A DNA stretch of 64,000 nt. It comes from Hymenobacter jeollabukensis (GTDB taxonomy: Bacteria > Bacteroidota > Bacteroidia > Cytophagales > Hymenobacteraceae). Location: assembly GCF_005771675.1 (NCBI RefSeq), contig NZ_VAJM01000001.1, positions 930,001 through 994,000 of the forward strand, written 5' to 3'. Shown here piece after piece: positions 50,101 to 57,903 of the stretch. How positions within the stretch are numbered: the first letter of the stretch is position 1; each line of letters opens with the position of its first letter. Both the position numbers and the translations under genes were made by a program. The notes beneath the pieces are model-generated. The model did no database searches, had not been told where the DNA came from, and saw only the letters and a program-made list of their open reading frames with translations.

Positions 50101-50704
50101 TGTTGAAGTCGTTGCCGGTGCCGCCGGTGGCGCTGGTGCTGAACAGCACCGTGCCGCTGCTGGCGCCGGTGTTGGCCGATTCCAGCGTGAGGTAGCGCAG
50201 GGCATTGCCCGTGGCGTCGTTGCGCAGCAGCACGGCCGCACCCGCCGCCGCGTTGCGGATGGTAATGGTGCGCGCCGCCGTGCTGCCGTCGTAGCCGTTG
50301 ATGCTCAGATTATCGGTGCCGTCGAGCAGCAGCAGGCCGGCGGCCACGCTGCCCGAAATAACCGGACTCACGCCCGCCGCCGGCACGATGCTGATGCCCT
50401 GGCCCGCGCTCAGCGCCGGGGCCGGCACCGTCAGGGTGGCCGTCAGGGGGTAGCTCGCGTCGAGCAGGGTGAAGGTGACGCTGCTGCCGGCCGTCACGCC
50501 GCCGCCTAGGGCCGTCATGGCGGCGGGCAGGTCGGCGAAGGTGCGGCTGGGGTTGGGCGAGGCGCTGGTACCGACGTAGTAGGTGCCGCTGAGCGGCGGC
50601 GTGGTCTGCGCCTGAGCGGCCGGGCCGCCGAGCAGCAGCCCCAGCATCATCAGGCAGCTGCTCACGCGGGTAAGCCGGGCAACTCGGGAGTAAGGGTGGG
50701 ACAT
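44102..50704 (-). CDS. Giant duplicated beta-helix surface protein with T9SS sorting domain
   Basis: Secreted protein of 2,200 residues from the ATG at 50704 (signal peptide to about residue 33). It consists of two large right-handed beta-helix blocks, each opened by SGTY(Y/T)VG and a segment containing LDGTDNLSINGYDGST (near residues 127 and 1,170). The blocks repeat with an offset of about 1,043 residues and share long stretches (LRNDATGN.LRYLTLESAN, NCDVRELS). Helix rungs are rich in NN and GN turns (ISGNTI, IRNNN). Between the blocks, around 960-1,110, lies a BNR-associated N-terminal-like domain (ISVTQLNFTADGTT ... VNYFFLTYDI). The C-terminus has a fibronectin-like segment and a type A T9SS sorting domain (APNPFADELTL ... 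LPAGLYVVQL). Function unknown; adhesion or glycan binding are guesses. The promoter resembles that of fecR-susCD. Confidence 0.9.
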   Translation of the reverse strand: MSHPYSRVARLTRVSSCLMMLGLLLGGPAAQAQTTPPLSGTYYVGTSASPNPSRTFADLPAAMTALGGGVTAGSSVTFTLLDASYPLTATLTVPAPALSAGQGISIVPAAGVSPVISGSVAAGLLLLDGTDNLSINGYDGSTAARTITIRNAAAGAAVLLRNDATGNALRYLTLESANTGASSGTVLFSTSATGGTGNDFNTVANCDVRELSISPNTVPANAIFSLGTGAAVSGVPASTSNSDNTVQDCNIYNFTAGGVFLNDTGNGGNWTISGNNIYQTATRTAGGIRGIRVTYGSGHAIRNNNLYQAAGTTASLFYGIAVANGANGVEISGNTIGGSAPGATGAAMAFTGTAIVYPIFLSVGTTTPCSIQGNTIRNISSASTSVLYGIDLQNGAANIGTVTANVIGGTGSGQGLAAAGPLYGIQLENAATATIQNNIFGGLSTTAGLLTAVYLSGSGAATVSGNTISGLSSNLTTAAQLAGIQSTGTGAVSISNNTLSDISQSGLTSNLYGIQNNFVAGSNVSGNTVTNVTYSGSTTGNTVYGIWAGGSNTISGNIISTVQATGTSKANLRGLYIGGTGATPTVTSNQVTGVLNSTTGTDVQSIGVYVGPTSGAMGAAIVRGNRISNVGTVNTTATASTNVVTGLQLGSLGSGSLIERNRVWNVYGGSAGTGANADQVRGLAVISPNTGTTAAGTFANNQISLTSGTTSQLSYGIVDASGGGTNNYYYNTVYLAPASAAAATSYGFFRSATATPATVELRNNILYNDRLAASGANAFAIGTASTTGWTAASSNYNLFVTPTAAVMGDWAGAALDFAGWKTSSAGDANSYYRLNSALPAATIFAAPASGNLSINPAYYSTPSVIESGGVALSGVTTDYDGDTRQGAAGYSGTGTAPDLGSDEYNAAAPAGMSYDPATGTAVAQVTGPVTAGSTNQAILRVALTTTGAANPISVTQLNFTADGTTALANISNARVYFTGSSPTFSTATQFGTSSAAPAFGPTGFSLTGSQALSEGVNYFFLTYDIVAGATTGNVVDAALTGVKIGTGAVSSISSATGSPAGSRPILGPMSGTYTVGYQLGSETYASLTAAVADLTTRGVAAGQSVTFQLTNPGASKPYDDATSTPAANRETFPIVFPAAALSPGQGLSIVPATGVAPLLAGSNTTGLLVLDGTDNLSINGYDGSTSARTITVRNAGNGPAVTLRNDATGNVLRYLTLESANTSASSGTVFFGTTTGTTGNDDNLISNCDVRELSVAPNTVPVYAIYSQGTGTATNGVPTATANSGNAVQSSNLYNYTGGGVYLNATGSGDAWMVGGPTAALGNQFYQTAARTVTNLINIRLGIGSNHVVSNNQVYQATGAVTGTFYGISLIGNGNGAVIANNTIGGSAAGATGSPLSVNGSFYGLNLVVGTTTPASVQGNVVRNISNTSTSAETHGIRVDSGSGAVNIGTTTGNVIGDPNPTSPAVGLTSTRNLFGISVYSASSTVINGNTIGGLSYVGSSSGIASYGIYSNVDNSAHTITNNTVSGLLASNAAAVNLRGIYVGGNGATPVVNDNQVTSVLNASNGAANTAGIFAGPTSGAFASLEVRGNRVSNVGTTATAALSGANQYVTTGLLVGATAAATVERNRVWNVYGSSAGTGANADQVRGLAVQGASSGSYANNQVSLAAGTATQQTYGIQDASVNGTNNFTYNSVLLPAAPAAAATSYAFFRSATTTPPAGSLRNNLLYNGRPAASGASAFAIGTASTATWTAATSNYNLLISPDANVVGDWGGTALSFAAWKAAQPAGSGGDASSLSVTSTVAPAASLFADVTTGNLDINPANPEAWYANGNGVQVAGQTADYGSAAAGRSVSVMTGGTDIGSDEFTPTSTPPALTVSAAPAPGGTQTFSLGGRTLAVLTYGTAGTVPTSVTGRYYSGANPLNPLVNARYQNSYLRLEPTGGAGFTYDLTLYYDDALLGTVTPEASLRLSRRVPVGGFYEFYPQSVLDATANTLTQTGLGAFGDFTGSDQAAPLPVTLTGFAAFRVGQQALLNWNTATERNSAGYEVQVATDGRAYRALGFVRSALPNSTAPQFYQFTDTEEGKQGLRYYRLKQIDLDGKFAYSSVQTVSFGAAVAAPALTAAPNPFADELTLTLTAASPAPAQLTLTDATGRVVYAQDLPLSAGPTRLTLRQLAQLPAGLYVVQLTAEGRVQRAKVVKR

Positions 50705-50766
50705 TGGGTATGGGTTAGGAAAGGGCGTAGGAAAGAGTCGCTGACAACGCCCAAGCGCCGTCGATG

Positions 50767-50838
50767 GCCCCAAACGTTTGGGACCATCGGCCGCAAACGT
50801 TTGGGGTACTACACCCATCGGCGTCATCACCCCTACTC
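50767..50838 (-). promoter_or_regulatory. Promoter region of the giant T9SS gene with two LacI-type operators
   Basis: This block contains the palindromes CCCAAACGTTTGGG (50769-50782) and GCAAACGTTTGGGG (50792-50805), their centres 23 bases apart (about two helical turns). It then carries TACTACACC and CCCCTACTC. It aligns without gaps to 38846-38917 upstream of fecR (55 of 72 identical by hand count). The palindromes begin about 63 bases upstream of the start codon. Confidence 0.65.
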
Positions 50839-51245
50839 GCCAACGTAACTTTCTGCTGTTGCCCCGAAGCGCGCCGGCTGCCGCCCCCGTAGCCTGCCCG
50901 TCACGGCTGCGTGGATCAGCGCGCCCGATTCGCCAGCTAACTATCTTCTATCCAGCGCTAAAGGCAAGCACATCAACCATCTCAGCAGCCCCTGGAATCA
51001 TCTTCTCGCACAATGCCGACCTGACGACTCACGGCGCAGTCCTGACCTGGCCGTTTTCTGCCCTCCTTCCAAAAAACCACCAAATCAAGTGCTGGCGGGG
51101 CGCATTCACCGTGATTTTGCCACCGGGGTACAAACGCGTGTTGGTTGCGCCGTCCTAAGGTTCGCGTCGCGTGGTTGAATGGCACGGCATACCAAGCCCC
51201 GGTACCAAGAGCGTGTGTGGATTTTGCCAAAAGTGCTTCTAGAAC

Positions 51246-51335
51246 ATCATGTTGAGCTTGTCGAAGCATCTCTACCGCTTCGTTGAAGATTCCTTGACGA
51301 CGCGGTAGAGATGCTTCGATCAAGCTCAGCATGAC
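51246..51335. repeat. Two-armed palindromic repeat (ATCATGTTGAG...GCATCTCTACC)
   Basis: Arms gaagcatctctaccgc and gcggtagagatgcttcg, extended outwards to atcatgttgag / ctcagcatgac, enclose a loop of about 20 bases. Same family as 17836 and 24646. It lies just beyond the response-regulator stop. Confidence 0.75.
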
Positions 51336-51369
51336 TTGAAACGAACATCCTCAACACGCTCCAACTCCT

Positions 51370-52086
51370 CTACTGAAACCCCTTCAGCATTTTATAAAAA
51401 GCATCGGCGTACGTATCACTGATGGGAATGATTTGATCGGCAATCTGGATACGGTTTTTCTCGATGTGGTCGATTTTGTCAATAGCCACCAGAAAGGACC
51501 GGTGCACGCGGGCAAAATTCTGGGCGGGCAGCAGCTCTTCTAGTTTGGCAAAATTCAGCAGCGTCATTATTTTTTCATCCGTGGTGTGAATGCGCAAATA
51601 ATCTTTCATTCCCTCCACGAATAGAATATCGCGAATGGCTACTTTCTGAATACGGTGACCCACTTTTATAAAGATATATTCCTGCTCATTTTTCAGTACT
51701 GCTTTTTCCTCTTTTTTTTCCTGAATATGCCGGGGGCTTTGCTCTTGGTATAGCCGCAGCACTGCTTTGTAAAACCGCTCGAACGTAAAGGGTTTTAACA
51801 AATAGTCCTTTACCTCTAATTCGTACGCTTTCAGCGCGTACTGATCGTAGGCGGTGGTGAGAATAATCATAGGTTTGGGGTTCAGCATCGGAATGAAGCT
51901 GAGCCCGTCCAGGTCCGGCATATTGATGTCCAGAAACAGCAGGTCGGGCTTGTCGGCGGCGGCTTCCAGGGGGCTCATGTAAGTGCCTTTCAGCTCCAGG
52001 AACGGGACTTTGCTGACGTATTCCTCTAGGATTTCCTGGGCCAGGTACTCGTCCTCAATGATGCAGCAGGTGAGCTTTTCTTGCAT
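51370..52086 (-). CDS. LytTR-family response regulator
   Basis: Cytoplasmic two-component response regulator of 238 residues. The receiver domain (1-125) has acidic residues near E11-D12 and phospho-acceptor D53 in FLDINMPDLDG. The LytTR DNA-binding domain covers about 138-238 (IFIKVGHRIQKVAIRDILFVEGMKDYLRIHT ... FARVHRSFLVAIDKI). Its start overlaps the kinase 3' end by 32 bases, showing translational coupling. It is noticeably more AT-rich than the glycosidase genes. The divergent ABC transporter operon 218 bases beyond the kinase is a plausible target. Confidence 0.95.
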   Translation of the reverse strand: MQEKLTCCIIEDEYLAQEILEEYVSKVPFLELKGTYMSPLEAAADKPDLLFLDINMPDLDGLSFIPMLNPKPMIILTTAYDQYALKAYELEVKDYLLKPFTFERFYKAVLRLYQEQSPRHIQEKKEEKAVLKNEQEYIFIKVGHRIQKVAIRDILFVEGMKDYLRIHTTDEKIMTLLNFAKLEELLPAQNFARVHRSFLVAIDKIDHIEKNRIQIADQIIPISDTYADAFYKMLKGFQ

Positions 52087-53083
52087 GGGCCGGTACGTCG
52101 TGGAGGCCGTGGATAGTGAGCGTGACCGTAAAGGTGGCGCCGGTGTTCTGAATGGTCAAGGTATGCTGCTCGGGATACAGCAAGGCCAGCCGTTTCCGGA
52201 CGTTGGGCAGCCCGATGCCGCCGGGTCCTTCCAGCGGATTCGCCGGTTTGGGGGCTATCGGGTTTTGCACGCTGAAGGTGAGGGTATCGGCTTGTAGCGC
52301 CACCCGCACCTTCACGTCGCCGGGCTGCAGGCGGGCGGGACTGTGCTTGTAGGCGTTTTCCAGCAGGTGAATGAACAGCAAGGGGGCAATGGGGCAGGCC
52401 TCGGTTTCGCCCGTTATCTGCAGGTCGACCACCGGGTTGTTCTTGTAGCGGAGCTGCTGCAAGTTCGCGTAGTCGCGCAGGTAGTCCATCTCCCGGGCCA
52501 GCGGCACCGTGGCCGCATTGGACTCGTACAGCATGTAGCGCATCAGCGAGGCCAGCTGCATGACGGCTTCCGGCGCGGCGGGCGCTTGTTTATAGACCAG
52601 GGTGTGAATGTTGTTGAGCGTATTGAAGAGAAAATGCGGGTTGATCTGGAATTTTAGATAATGCAATTCGGCTTCCGCCGCTTGCTTTTCCAGCTGCTCT
52701 TTCCGGATGGTATTGAGCACCAGATTTTCAGTAACCCGGGCCAGCCAACTCAGGCAAAGAAAGATGGGAATTATCGTAACCAGGCACATCGAATAAAACC
52801 CAACATCGAACGGCTTCTGGTGGAAAATCAAAAAGGGCAACGGGCCGCTTAACGCAATTGCCCCCAGCCGTAGCCAGTACCCTCTTTCTTTTCTCTTACC
52901 GGAATATTGGGTCAGTAGGTAGAAATGGAGGTAGAAAACATACAGACAGGTGGCTATGAATCCGGCCGCGGTGCTCCGCCAGTAGGCATCGGTTTCACTC
53001 TTGAGCTGTAAGACGACCAGAAAGATGAACAAAACCCAGACTCCCAGGTGAATCAGCCGGAAGATGTGTTTGACGCGCTCCAT
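52055..53083 (-). CDS. LytS-like sensor histidine kinase
   Basis: Inner-membrane histidine kinase of 342 residues. Four hydrophobic segments occupy about residues 10-115. The phospho-acceptor is H150 in LKFQINPHFLFNTLNNIH, characteristic of the LytS/YpdA class, followed by the ATPase domain with LLENAYKHSP (N box) and GGIGLPNVRKRL (G box). No separate sensory domain is visible, so the signal is probably membrane-borne. It is coupled by a 32-base overlap to the LytTR regulator. In Bacteroidota such pairs often stand beside export or ABC-transporter genes, as here. Confidence 0.94.
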   Translation of the reverse strand: MERVKHIFRLIHLGVWVLFIFLVVLQLKSETDAYWRSTAAGFIATCLYVFYLHFYLLTQYSGKRKERGYWLRLGAIALSGPLPFLIFHQKPFDVGFYSMCLVTIIPIFLCLSWLARVTENLVLNTIRKEQLEKQAAEAELHYLKFQINPHFLFNTLNNIHTLVYKQAPAAPEAVMQLASLMRYMLYESNAATVPLAREMDYLRDYANLQQLRYKNNPVVDLQITGETEACPIAPLLFIHLLENAYKHSPARLQPGDVKVRVALQADTLTFSVQNPIAPKPANPLEGPGGIGLPNVRKRLALLYPEQHTLTIQNTGATFTVTLTIHGLHDVPAHARKAHLLHH

Positions 53084-53301
53084 AGCACAAAGGTGGTTGT
53101 TGCGGCCCCACCCAGCCTATTGCTCTCGACCAGTTGCGCATCTTAATCTACGAGCGACGAAAACGAGTTTGCCAGCGGGTTGGCGGCAGCAAACGCCCAC
53201 TTGGTCGATTACTTCCCCGCCCCAGCATATCGGGTTTCGCTTTCCGCGCCGGTAAGGAGTGCTTCGGACTGCAATAGCGCAACCGCAGCCCATCCGATAC
53301 C

Positions 53302-54231
53302 ATGAAAAAGCCCCCGAGCGGCCTGATTATCCGCAACGTTTCCAAACGCTACGCCAATGGCGTGCAGGCCCTGCACGACGTGTCGCTCAATATTCCGCCG
53401 GGCATGTATGGGCTGCTGGGGCCCAACGGCGCCGGCAAATCGACCCTGATGCGCACCCTGGCCACGCTGCAGGAGCCCGATTCGGGGCAACTACTGTTGG
53501 GCGACATCGACGTGGTGCACCAGAAGGACGCCTTGCGCCAGACGCTGGGCTACTTGCCCCAGGAGTTTGGCGTGTACCCCAAAGCCAGCGCCGAGGAGCT
53601 GCTCGACTACTTTGCCGTGCTCAAGGGCATCACCAACCGCACGGCGCGCCGGGAAACCACCGAGGCCCTGCTGCGGCAAACCAACCTGTGGGATAAGCGC
53701 AAGCAGAAGCTGGGTGGCTACTCCGGGGGCATGAAGCAGCGCTTCGGCGTGGCGGTGGCCCTGCTGGGCAACCCCCAATTGCTGATTGTGGACGAGCCCA
53801 CGGCGGGCCTGGACCCGGCCGAGCGGGTACGCTTCCTCAACCTGCTCAGTGAGTTGGGCGAAAACAGCGTGGTAATTCTCTCCACGCACATTGTGGCCGA
53901 CGTGGCCGAGCTGTGCACCAACATGGCCATCATCAACCAGGGCCGGATTCTGCTGGAAGCCGAGCCGCTGGAAGCGGTGGCGGCGCTGCAAGGCCGCATC
54001 TGGCGCCGGCTCATCGACAAGCAGGCCCTGCCCGCGCTACAGCAGGAGCACCAGATCATTTCGGCCAAGCTGCTCAGCGGCCGCACCCTGGTGCACGTGT
54101 ACAGCCCCGACCAGCCCGGCCCCGGGTTTGAGGCGGCGGAGCCGGATCTGGAGGATGTCTACTTCAGTGCGCTGGCGGGCTGCTTCGGTCCGGCCATTGA
54201 GCAGCAGCAAACGGAGGCGGCAGGACTATGA
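53302..54231 (+). CDS. ABC transporter ATP-binding protein
   Basis: Cytoplasmic ATPase subunit of 309 residues. Walker A GPNGAGKST at 40-48, signature YSGGMKQR at 140-147, Walker B LLIVDEP at 160-166 and switch H196 are all present. The 90-residue C-terminal extension is typical of ABC-2-type exporter ATPases. Its stop overlaps the next start by four bases (ATGA), so it is translationally coupled to the fused permease-peptidase and must energise it. It is divergent from the LytS/LytTR pair. Confidence 0.96.
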   Translation: MKKPPSGLIIRNVSKRYANGVQALHDVSLNIPPGMYGLLGPNGAGKSTLMRTLATLQEPDSGQLLLGDIDVVHQKDALRQTLGYLPQEFGVYPKASAEELLDYFAVLKGITNRTARRETTEALLRQTNLWDKRKQKLGGYSGGMKQRFGVAVALLGNPQLLIVDEPTAGLDPAERVRFLNLLSELGENSVVILSTHIVADVAELCTNMAIINQGRILLEAEPLEAVAALQGRIWRRLIDKQALPALQQEHQIISAKLLSGRTLVHVYSPDQPGPGFEAAEPDLEDVYFSALAGCFGPAIEQQQTEAAGL

Positions 54232-57200
54232 AGTTCCAACGGATTTTTGCGCTGGAATTCCGCTACCAGCTGCGCCGGGCCACCACTTGGCTGTACTTCG
54301 GGGTCGTACTGCTTATCACGTTTCTGGTGGTCATTGCCAACTACGCCGCCGATGCGCGGGACGGGTACATCGTCCTGAACGCGCCCATCGTCATGGCCGC
54401 CGTCACGGTTATCAGCTGCGTGTTTTGGCTGGTAATAGGAGCCTCCGTGGCGGGCGAGGCGGCGGCCCGCGACGTGCAGACCCGTATGCACTTGCTCACC
54501 TACGCGGCCCCGGCCAGCAAAGCCGCCTACCTGGGCGGGCGGTACCTGGCCGCCTTTGCCCTGAGTGCGCTCCAGTTGCTGGCCATTCCGGTGGGAATGC
54601 TGCTGGCCATGCACTTTGCCGGGGTAGAAGCCGCGATTCTGGGTCCGTTTCGGGTGGCTCCTTACCTGACGACCTTTGGCTTTATCGCGCTGCCCAACGC
54701 CTTTTTCGCCACCACCATGCAATTTTCGGCGGCGGTGCTCAGCCGCCGGCCCTTGGCCAGTTATCTGGTCGGCGCGGCCTTGTTCGCGGCAGCCTACACA
54801 ATCTGGCCCCTGCTGGAAAAAGGCGGCGAATGGGGCAATCTGGCTGACCCGATGAGTTTTGGCCCGGTGCTGAGTCATCTGTCTAACGACTGGACCTCAC
54901 TGGAGAAAAACACGCGTTTCCTGCTGCTCGAAGGCTCCTTCCTCGCCAACCGCCTGCTGTGGCTCGGCATTTCGCTGGGCCTGCTCACGTTCACGTATTT
55001 CCGGTTTCAGCTGGTGCTGCCCGATGTAAGCCCCAAACCACCTGCGAGTAGCCGGCCACTGCCGGCGGCGCCGTCCTGGCCGAAGCTGCGCTGGGGAAAC
55101 GGGGAAGCGCTGCCGCCGGCCCGGGGCACGCACGGCGGGGCCACGCAGCTGCGCCAGTTGCGCCGCATTACCTGGCACGCCTTTCGGCCGCTGGCCACCA
55201 GCAAGGCCGGGCTGCCCCTGCTGGCCGCCTTAGCTCTGCTGGTGGGTGCCGTCGTCCCCAACAACCTGCAGGGCCGCGGCACGCCTCTGCTTCCCCGCAC
55301 CGACTTCGTGCTGGAATACCTGACCGCGCCCCTCACGCAGCCGGAGCGTTTCTGGCCCGTTATTGCGTTGCTCACCATTTTCTACGCCGGCGAGCTGGTG
55401 TGGCGGGAGCGGGAAGCCGGCCTGAGCGACCTAACCAACGCGGCCCCGGTACCGGACTGGGTGCAGCTGCTGAGCCGGTTTCTGGCCCTTGGCCTGGTCT
55501 TGGTGCTCTGGCTGGGCCTGCTGCTGCTGGCCGCAGTAGCCGCGCAGGTGGCAATCGGAGGCGCGGCGCCCGAAATCGGGCTGTACCTGCACACGCTCTT
55601 CGGGCTGCAGCTGGTTGACTGCCTGCTCTTCGCCCTGCTGGCCCTCACGGTGCACGTGCTGGTGAACCAGAAGTTTGTGGGGCACCTGGTGGCGCTGCTG
55701 GCCTACGGAGCCATGGCCTTCGCGCCTACCCTGGGCCTCGAGCACAAGCTGCTCATCTTCGGCGCCAGCCCGCCCTGGACGTATACCGCCATGGCCGGTT
55801 TCGGGCCCACGCTGGCGCCCTGGCTGTGGTTTAAAGCCTACTGGGCGGCCTGGGCGCTGCTGCTGGCGGTGGTAGCGGTGCTGTTCGGGGTGCGGGGCCG
55901 GGAAGGCAGCGTTGCGGCCCGAATTCAGCTGGCCCGTCGGCGCTTCACGGGTGCGGCGGCCGGGCTGGCCGCGGTGGCCGTAGTCGGCCTCGTGAGGGCC
56001 GGCGGGTTTGTATTCTACAACACCAACGTGCTGCACGACTATACCAGCTCGGTCGCTGCCACGGCCCAGCGGGCGGCTTATGAGCAACGCTACCGCCGCT
56101 ACCACGCCACGCCCCAGCCCCTGCTCACCGGCGTAAATCTGCGGGTGGAGCTGTACCCCCGGCAGCGGACGGTGGACATCCGGGGCACCTACCTGCTGGT
56201 GAATAACAGCCAAGTTCCCATCGACTCGGTGCACCTGGGCACCGGCGCCGGCGTGCAGACCACGGAAGTCCACTTCAGCCAGCCCGCCAAGGAGGTGCGG
56301 CTGGACGCGGAGCTTGACCACCGCATCTACGCCCTGACCCGGCCGGTGCGGCCCGGTGATTCGCTGCGCCTGCGCTTCCAGGTGACGTACCAGGCGCGGG
56401 GCTTTGCCAATGATGGCGCCGACGCGCAGGTGCTGGCCAACGGCAGCAGCTTCCGGAATCTGGAGTGGCTGCCGGTCATCGGCTACCAGCCCTACCGGGA
56501 GCTGGACGAGGCCGGCGCCCGCAAAGCCTACGGTCTGCCGCCCCGGCCCGCCACTTACTCGCTCCGCGACGTGGCAGCCCGCCGCTACGCCCCCTTTGCC
56601 GAGCAGGTCCGCTTCGAGGCCGTCGTGGGCACGGATGCGGGCCAGACGGCGGTGGCGCCGGGCACCTTGCGCCGCACCTGGACCCACGCCGGCCGCCGCT
56701 ACTTCCACTACGCCACCGACGCGCCCATTCGGAACGAGTACGCCTTCTTCTCGGCCAATTACGCCGTGCAGCAAGGCCAATGGCGCAGCTCATCGGCCGG
56801 TCCGGCGCAGGCGGTGGCCATCCAGGTGTACTATCCGCCGGGGCTCACGCAGAACCCGGCGCGCATGGTCCGCAGCGCCCGGGCGTCGCTGGACTACTAC
56901 ACCCGGCAGTTCGGGCCCTACCCGCACCGGCAGCTGCGCTTCGTGGCCCGTCCCAGCTCCGGCTTCGGCCACCACGCCGCCCCCATCGACATTACGGCCG
57001 ACGAAGGCTTTTTCCTGCTGAACCCCGAAGCTGACAAGCGCGGCTTCGACCTGGTGACGGCCGTGGTGGCGCACGAGGTGGCGCACCAGTGGTGGGGCAA
57101 CCAGCTCAAGCAAGCCTACGTGGAGGGTGCCGGCCTGATTACCGAAAGCCTGGCCTGGTACTCGGCCATGGGCGTACTGGAGGACAAGTATGGCCCGGCG

Positions 57201-57848
57201 CACCTGCAGCGGCTGCTGCGTTTTCTGCGGGAAGAAAATGAGACCCCGCGCACCCGCGCCGCCCTGCCGCTGCTCCAGGCCGATGACTGGTACCAGAACT
57301 ACCGCAAAGGCCCCCTGGCGCTGTACGCGCTGAGCCAGTACATCGGCCGCGACCGGGTAAACGGCGCGCTCCGGCAGCTGCTTGTGCACCACCGCCCCGG
57401 CACGCTCCCCTGCCCCACTTCGCTGGATTTGTACCAAGAGCTGCAGACAGTCACCCCGGACTCGCTCCAGCCGCTGCTGCACGACCTGTTTCGGGCCAAC
57501 ACCTTCTGGGAATTGCAGACGAAATCGGCCGCCGCTCGGCAGCTGAAGGGCGGCAAGTGGCAGGTAACACTCACTCTGCAAGCGCATAAGGTGGCCGTGG
57601 ACAGCGCCGGCACCGAGACGAAACTGCCGCTGCGGGACTGGGTGGAAATTGGCGTCTTTGCTCCCGCCGAAGCGGGCCATGAGGTCGGCCAGCCGCTTTA
57701 TCTACAGAAGCACCTGCTCAAATCCGGCCCGCAGACGATTGTCCTCACGCTACCTGACCGACCCGCTACCGTGGGGGTTGACCCGCGCAATTTATTGATC
57801 GACTGGAACCAGACCGACAACGCCAAAGCGCTAAATTTCAACAACTAG
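54228..57848 (+). CDS. ABC-2-type permease fused to M1-family aminopeptidase
   Basis: Membrane protein of 1,206 residues. Residues 1-560 hold about twelve hydrophobic segments in two ABC-2-like blocks separated by a soluble Pro/Ala-rich loop near 265-305. After another membrane segment near 575-595, residues about 620-1,206 form an M1-type metallopeptidase. The zinc motif is H949-E950-V-A-H953 in VAHEVAHQWWGNQ, with the third ligand E973 in LITESLAWY; spacing is one residue longer than in classical M1 enzymes. The canonical GxMEN exopeptidase motif is not visible; GFGHHAAPIDI stands in that region. The topology should place the peptidase outside the cytoplasm. The substrate, perhaps an exported peptide, is unknown. 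Four-base overlap with the ATPase gene. Confidence 0.92.
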   Translation: MKFQRIFALEFRYQLRRATTWLYFGVVLLITFLVVIANYAADARDGYIVLNAPIVMAAVTVISCVFWLVIGASVAGEAAARDVQTRMHLLTYAAPASKAAYLGGRYLAAFALSALQLLAIPVGMLLAMHFAGVEAAILGPFRVAPYLTTFGFIALPNAFFATTMQFSAAVLSRRPLASYLVGAALFAAAYTIWPLLEKGGEWGNLADPMSFGPVLSHLSNDWTSLEKNTRFLLLEGSFLANRLLWLGISLGLLTFTYFRFQLVLPDVSPKPPASSRPLPAAPSWPKLRWGNGEALPPARGTHGGATQLRQLRRITWHAFRPLATSKAGLPLLAALALLVGAVVPNNLQGRGTPLLPRTDFVLEYLTAPLTQPERFWPVIALLTIFYAGELVWREREAGLSDLTNAAPVPDWVQLLSRFLALGLVLVLWLGLLLLAAVAAQVAIGGAAPEIGLYLHTLFGLQLVDCLLFALLALTVHVLVNQKFVGHLVALLAYGAMAFAPTLGLEHKLLIFGASPPWTYTAMAGFGPTLAPWLWFKAYWAAWALLLAVVAVLFGVRGREGSVAARIQLARRRFTGAAAGLAAVAVVGLVRAGGFVFYNTNVLHDYTSSVAATAQRAAYEQRYRRYHATPQPLLTGVNLRVELYPRQRTVDIRGTYLLVNNSQVPIDSVHLGTGAGVQTTEVHFSQPAKEVRLDAELDHRIYALTRPVRPGDSLRLRFQVTYQARGFANDGADAQVLANGSSFRNLEWLPVIGYQPYRELDEAGARKAYGLPPRPATYSLRDVAARRYAPFAEQVRFEAVVGTDAGQTAVAPGTLRRTWTHAGRRYFHYATDAPIRNEYAFFSANYAVQQGQWRSSSAGPAQAVAIQVYYPPGLTQNPARMVRSARASLDYYTRQFGPYPHRQLRFVARPSSGFGHHAAPIDITADEGFFLLNPEADKRGFDLVTAVVAHEVAHQWWGNQLKQAYVEGAGLITESLAWYSAMGVLEDKYGPAHLQRLLRFLREENETPRTRAALPLLQADDWYQNYRKGPLALYALSQYIGRDRVNGALRQLLVHHRPGTLPCPTSLDLYQELQTVTPDSLQPLLHDLFRANTFWELQTKSAAARQLKGGKWQVTLTLQAHKVAVDSAGTETKLPLRDWVEIGVFAPAEAGHEVGQPLYLQKHLLKSGPQTIVLTLPDRPATVGVDPRNLLIDWNQTDNAKALNFNN

Positions 57849-57903
57849 CGCGTTGCAAGGCTTCCACTCTTCAGGGCTTCACCCGCCAGTTGAAGAAGAT
57901 GGC

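Larger units (their letters stand above)
50705..51369. other. Gap between giant T9SS gene and response regulator
   Basis: It contains the conserved promoter module at 50767-50838 and the two-armed repeat at 51246-51335. The segment 50840-51240 shows nothing recognisable; the open frames there lack protein-like composition. Confidence 0.5.

Noticed and set aside
44102-50704. Regular DNA repeats resembling a CRISPR array or tandem repeat tract
   Set aside because: The repeats are codon-level echoes of beta-helix rungs and of the two-fold protein duplication. Spacing is irregular and the frame is open throughout.
50778-51158. 126-codon open frame between the giant gene and the response regulator
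   Set aside because: It starts within the operator module and has no signal peptide, domain or plausible composition.
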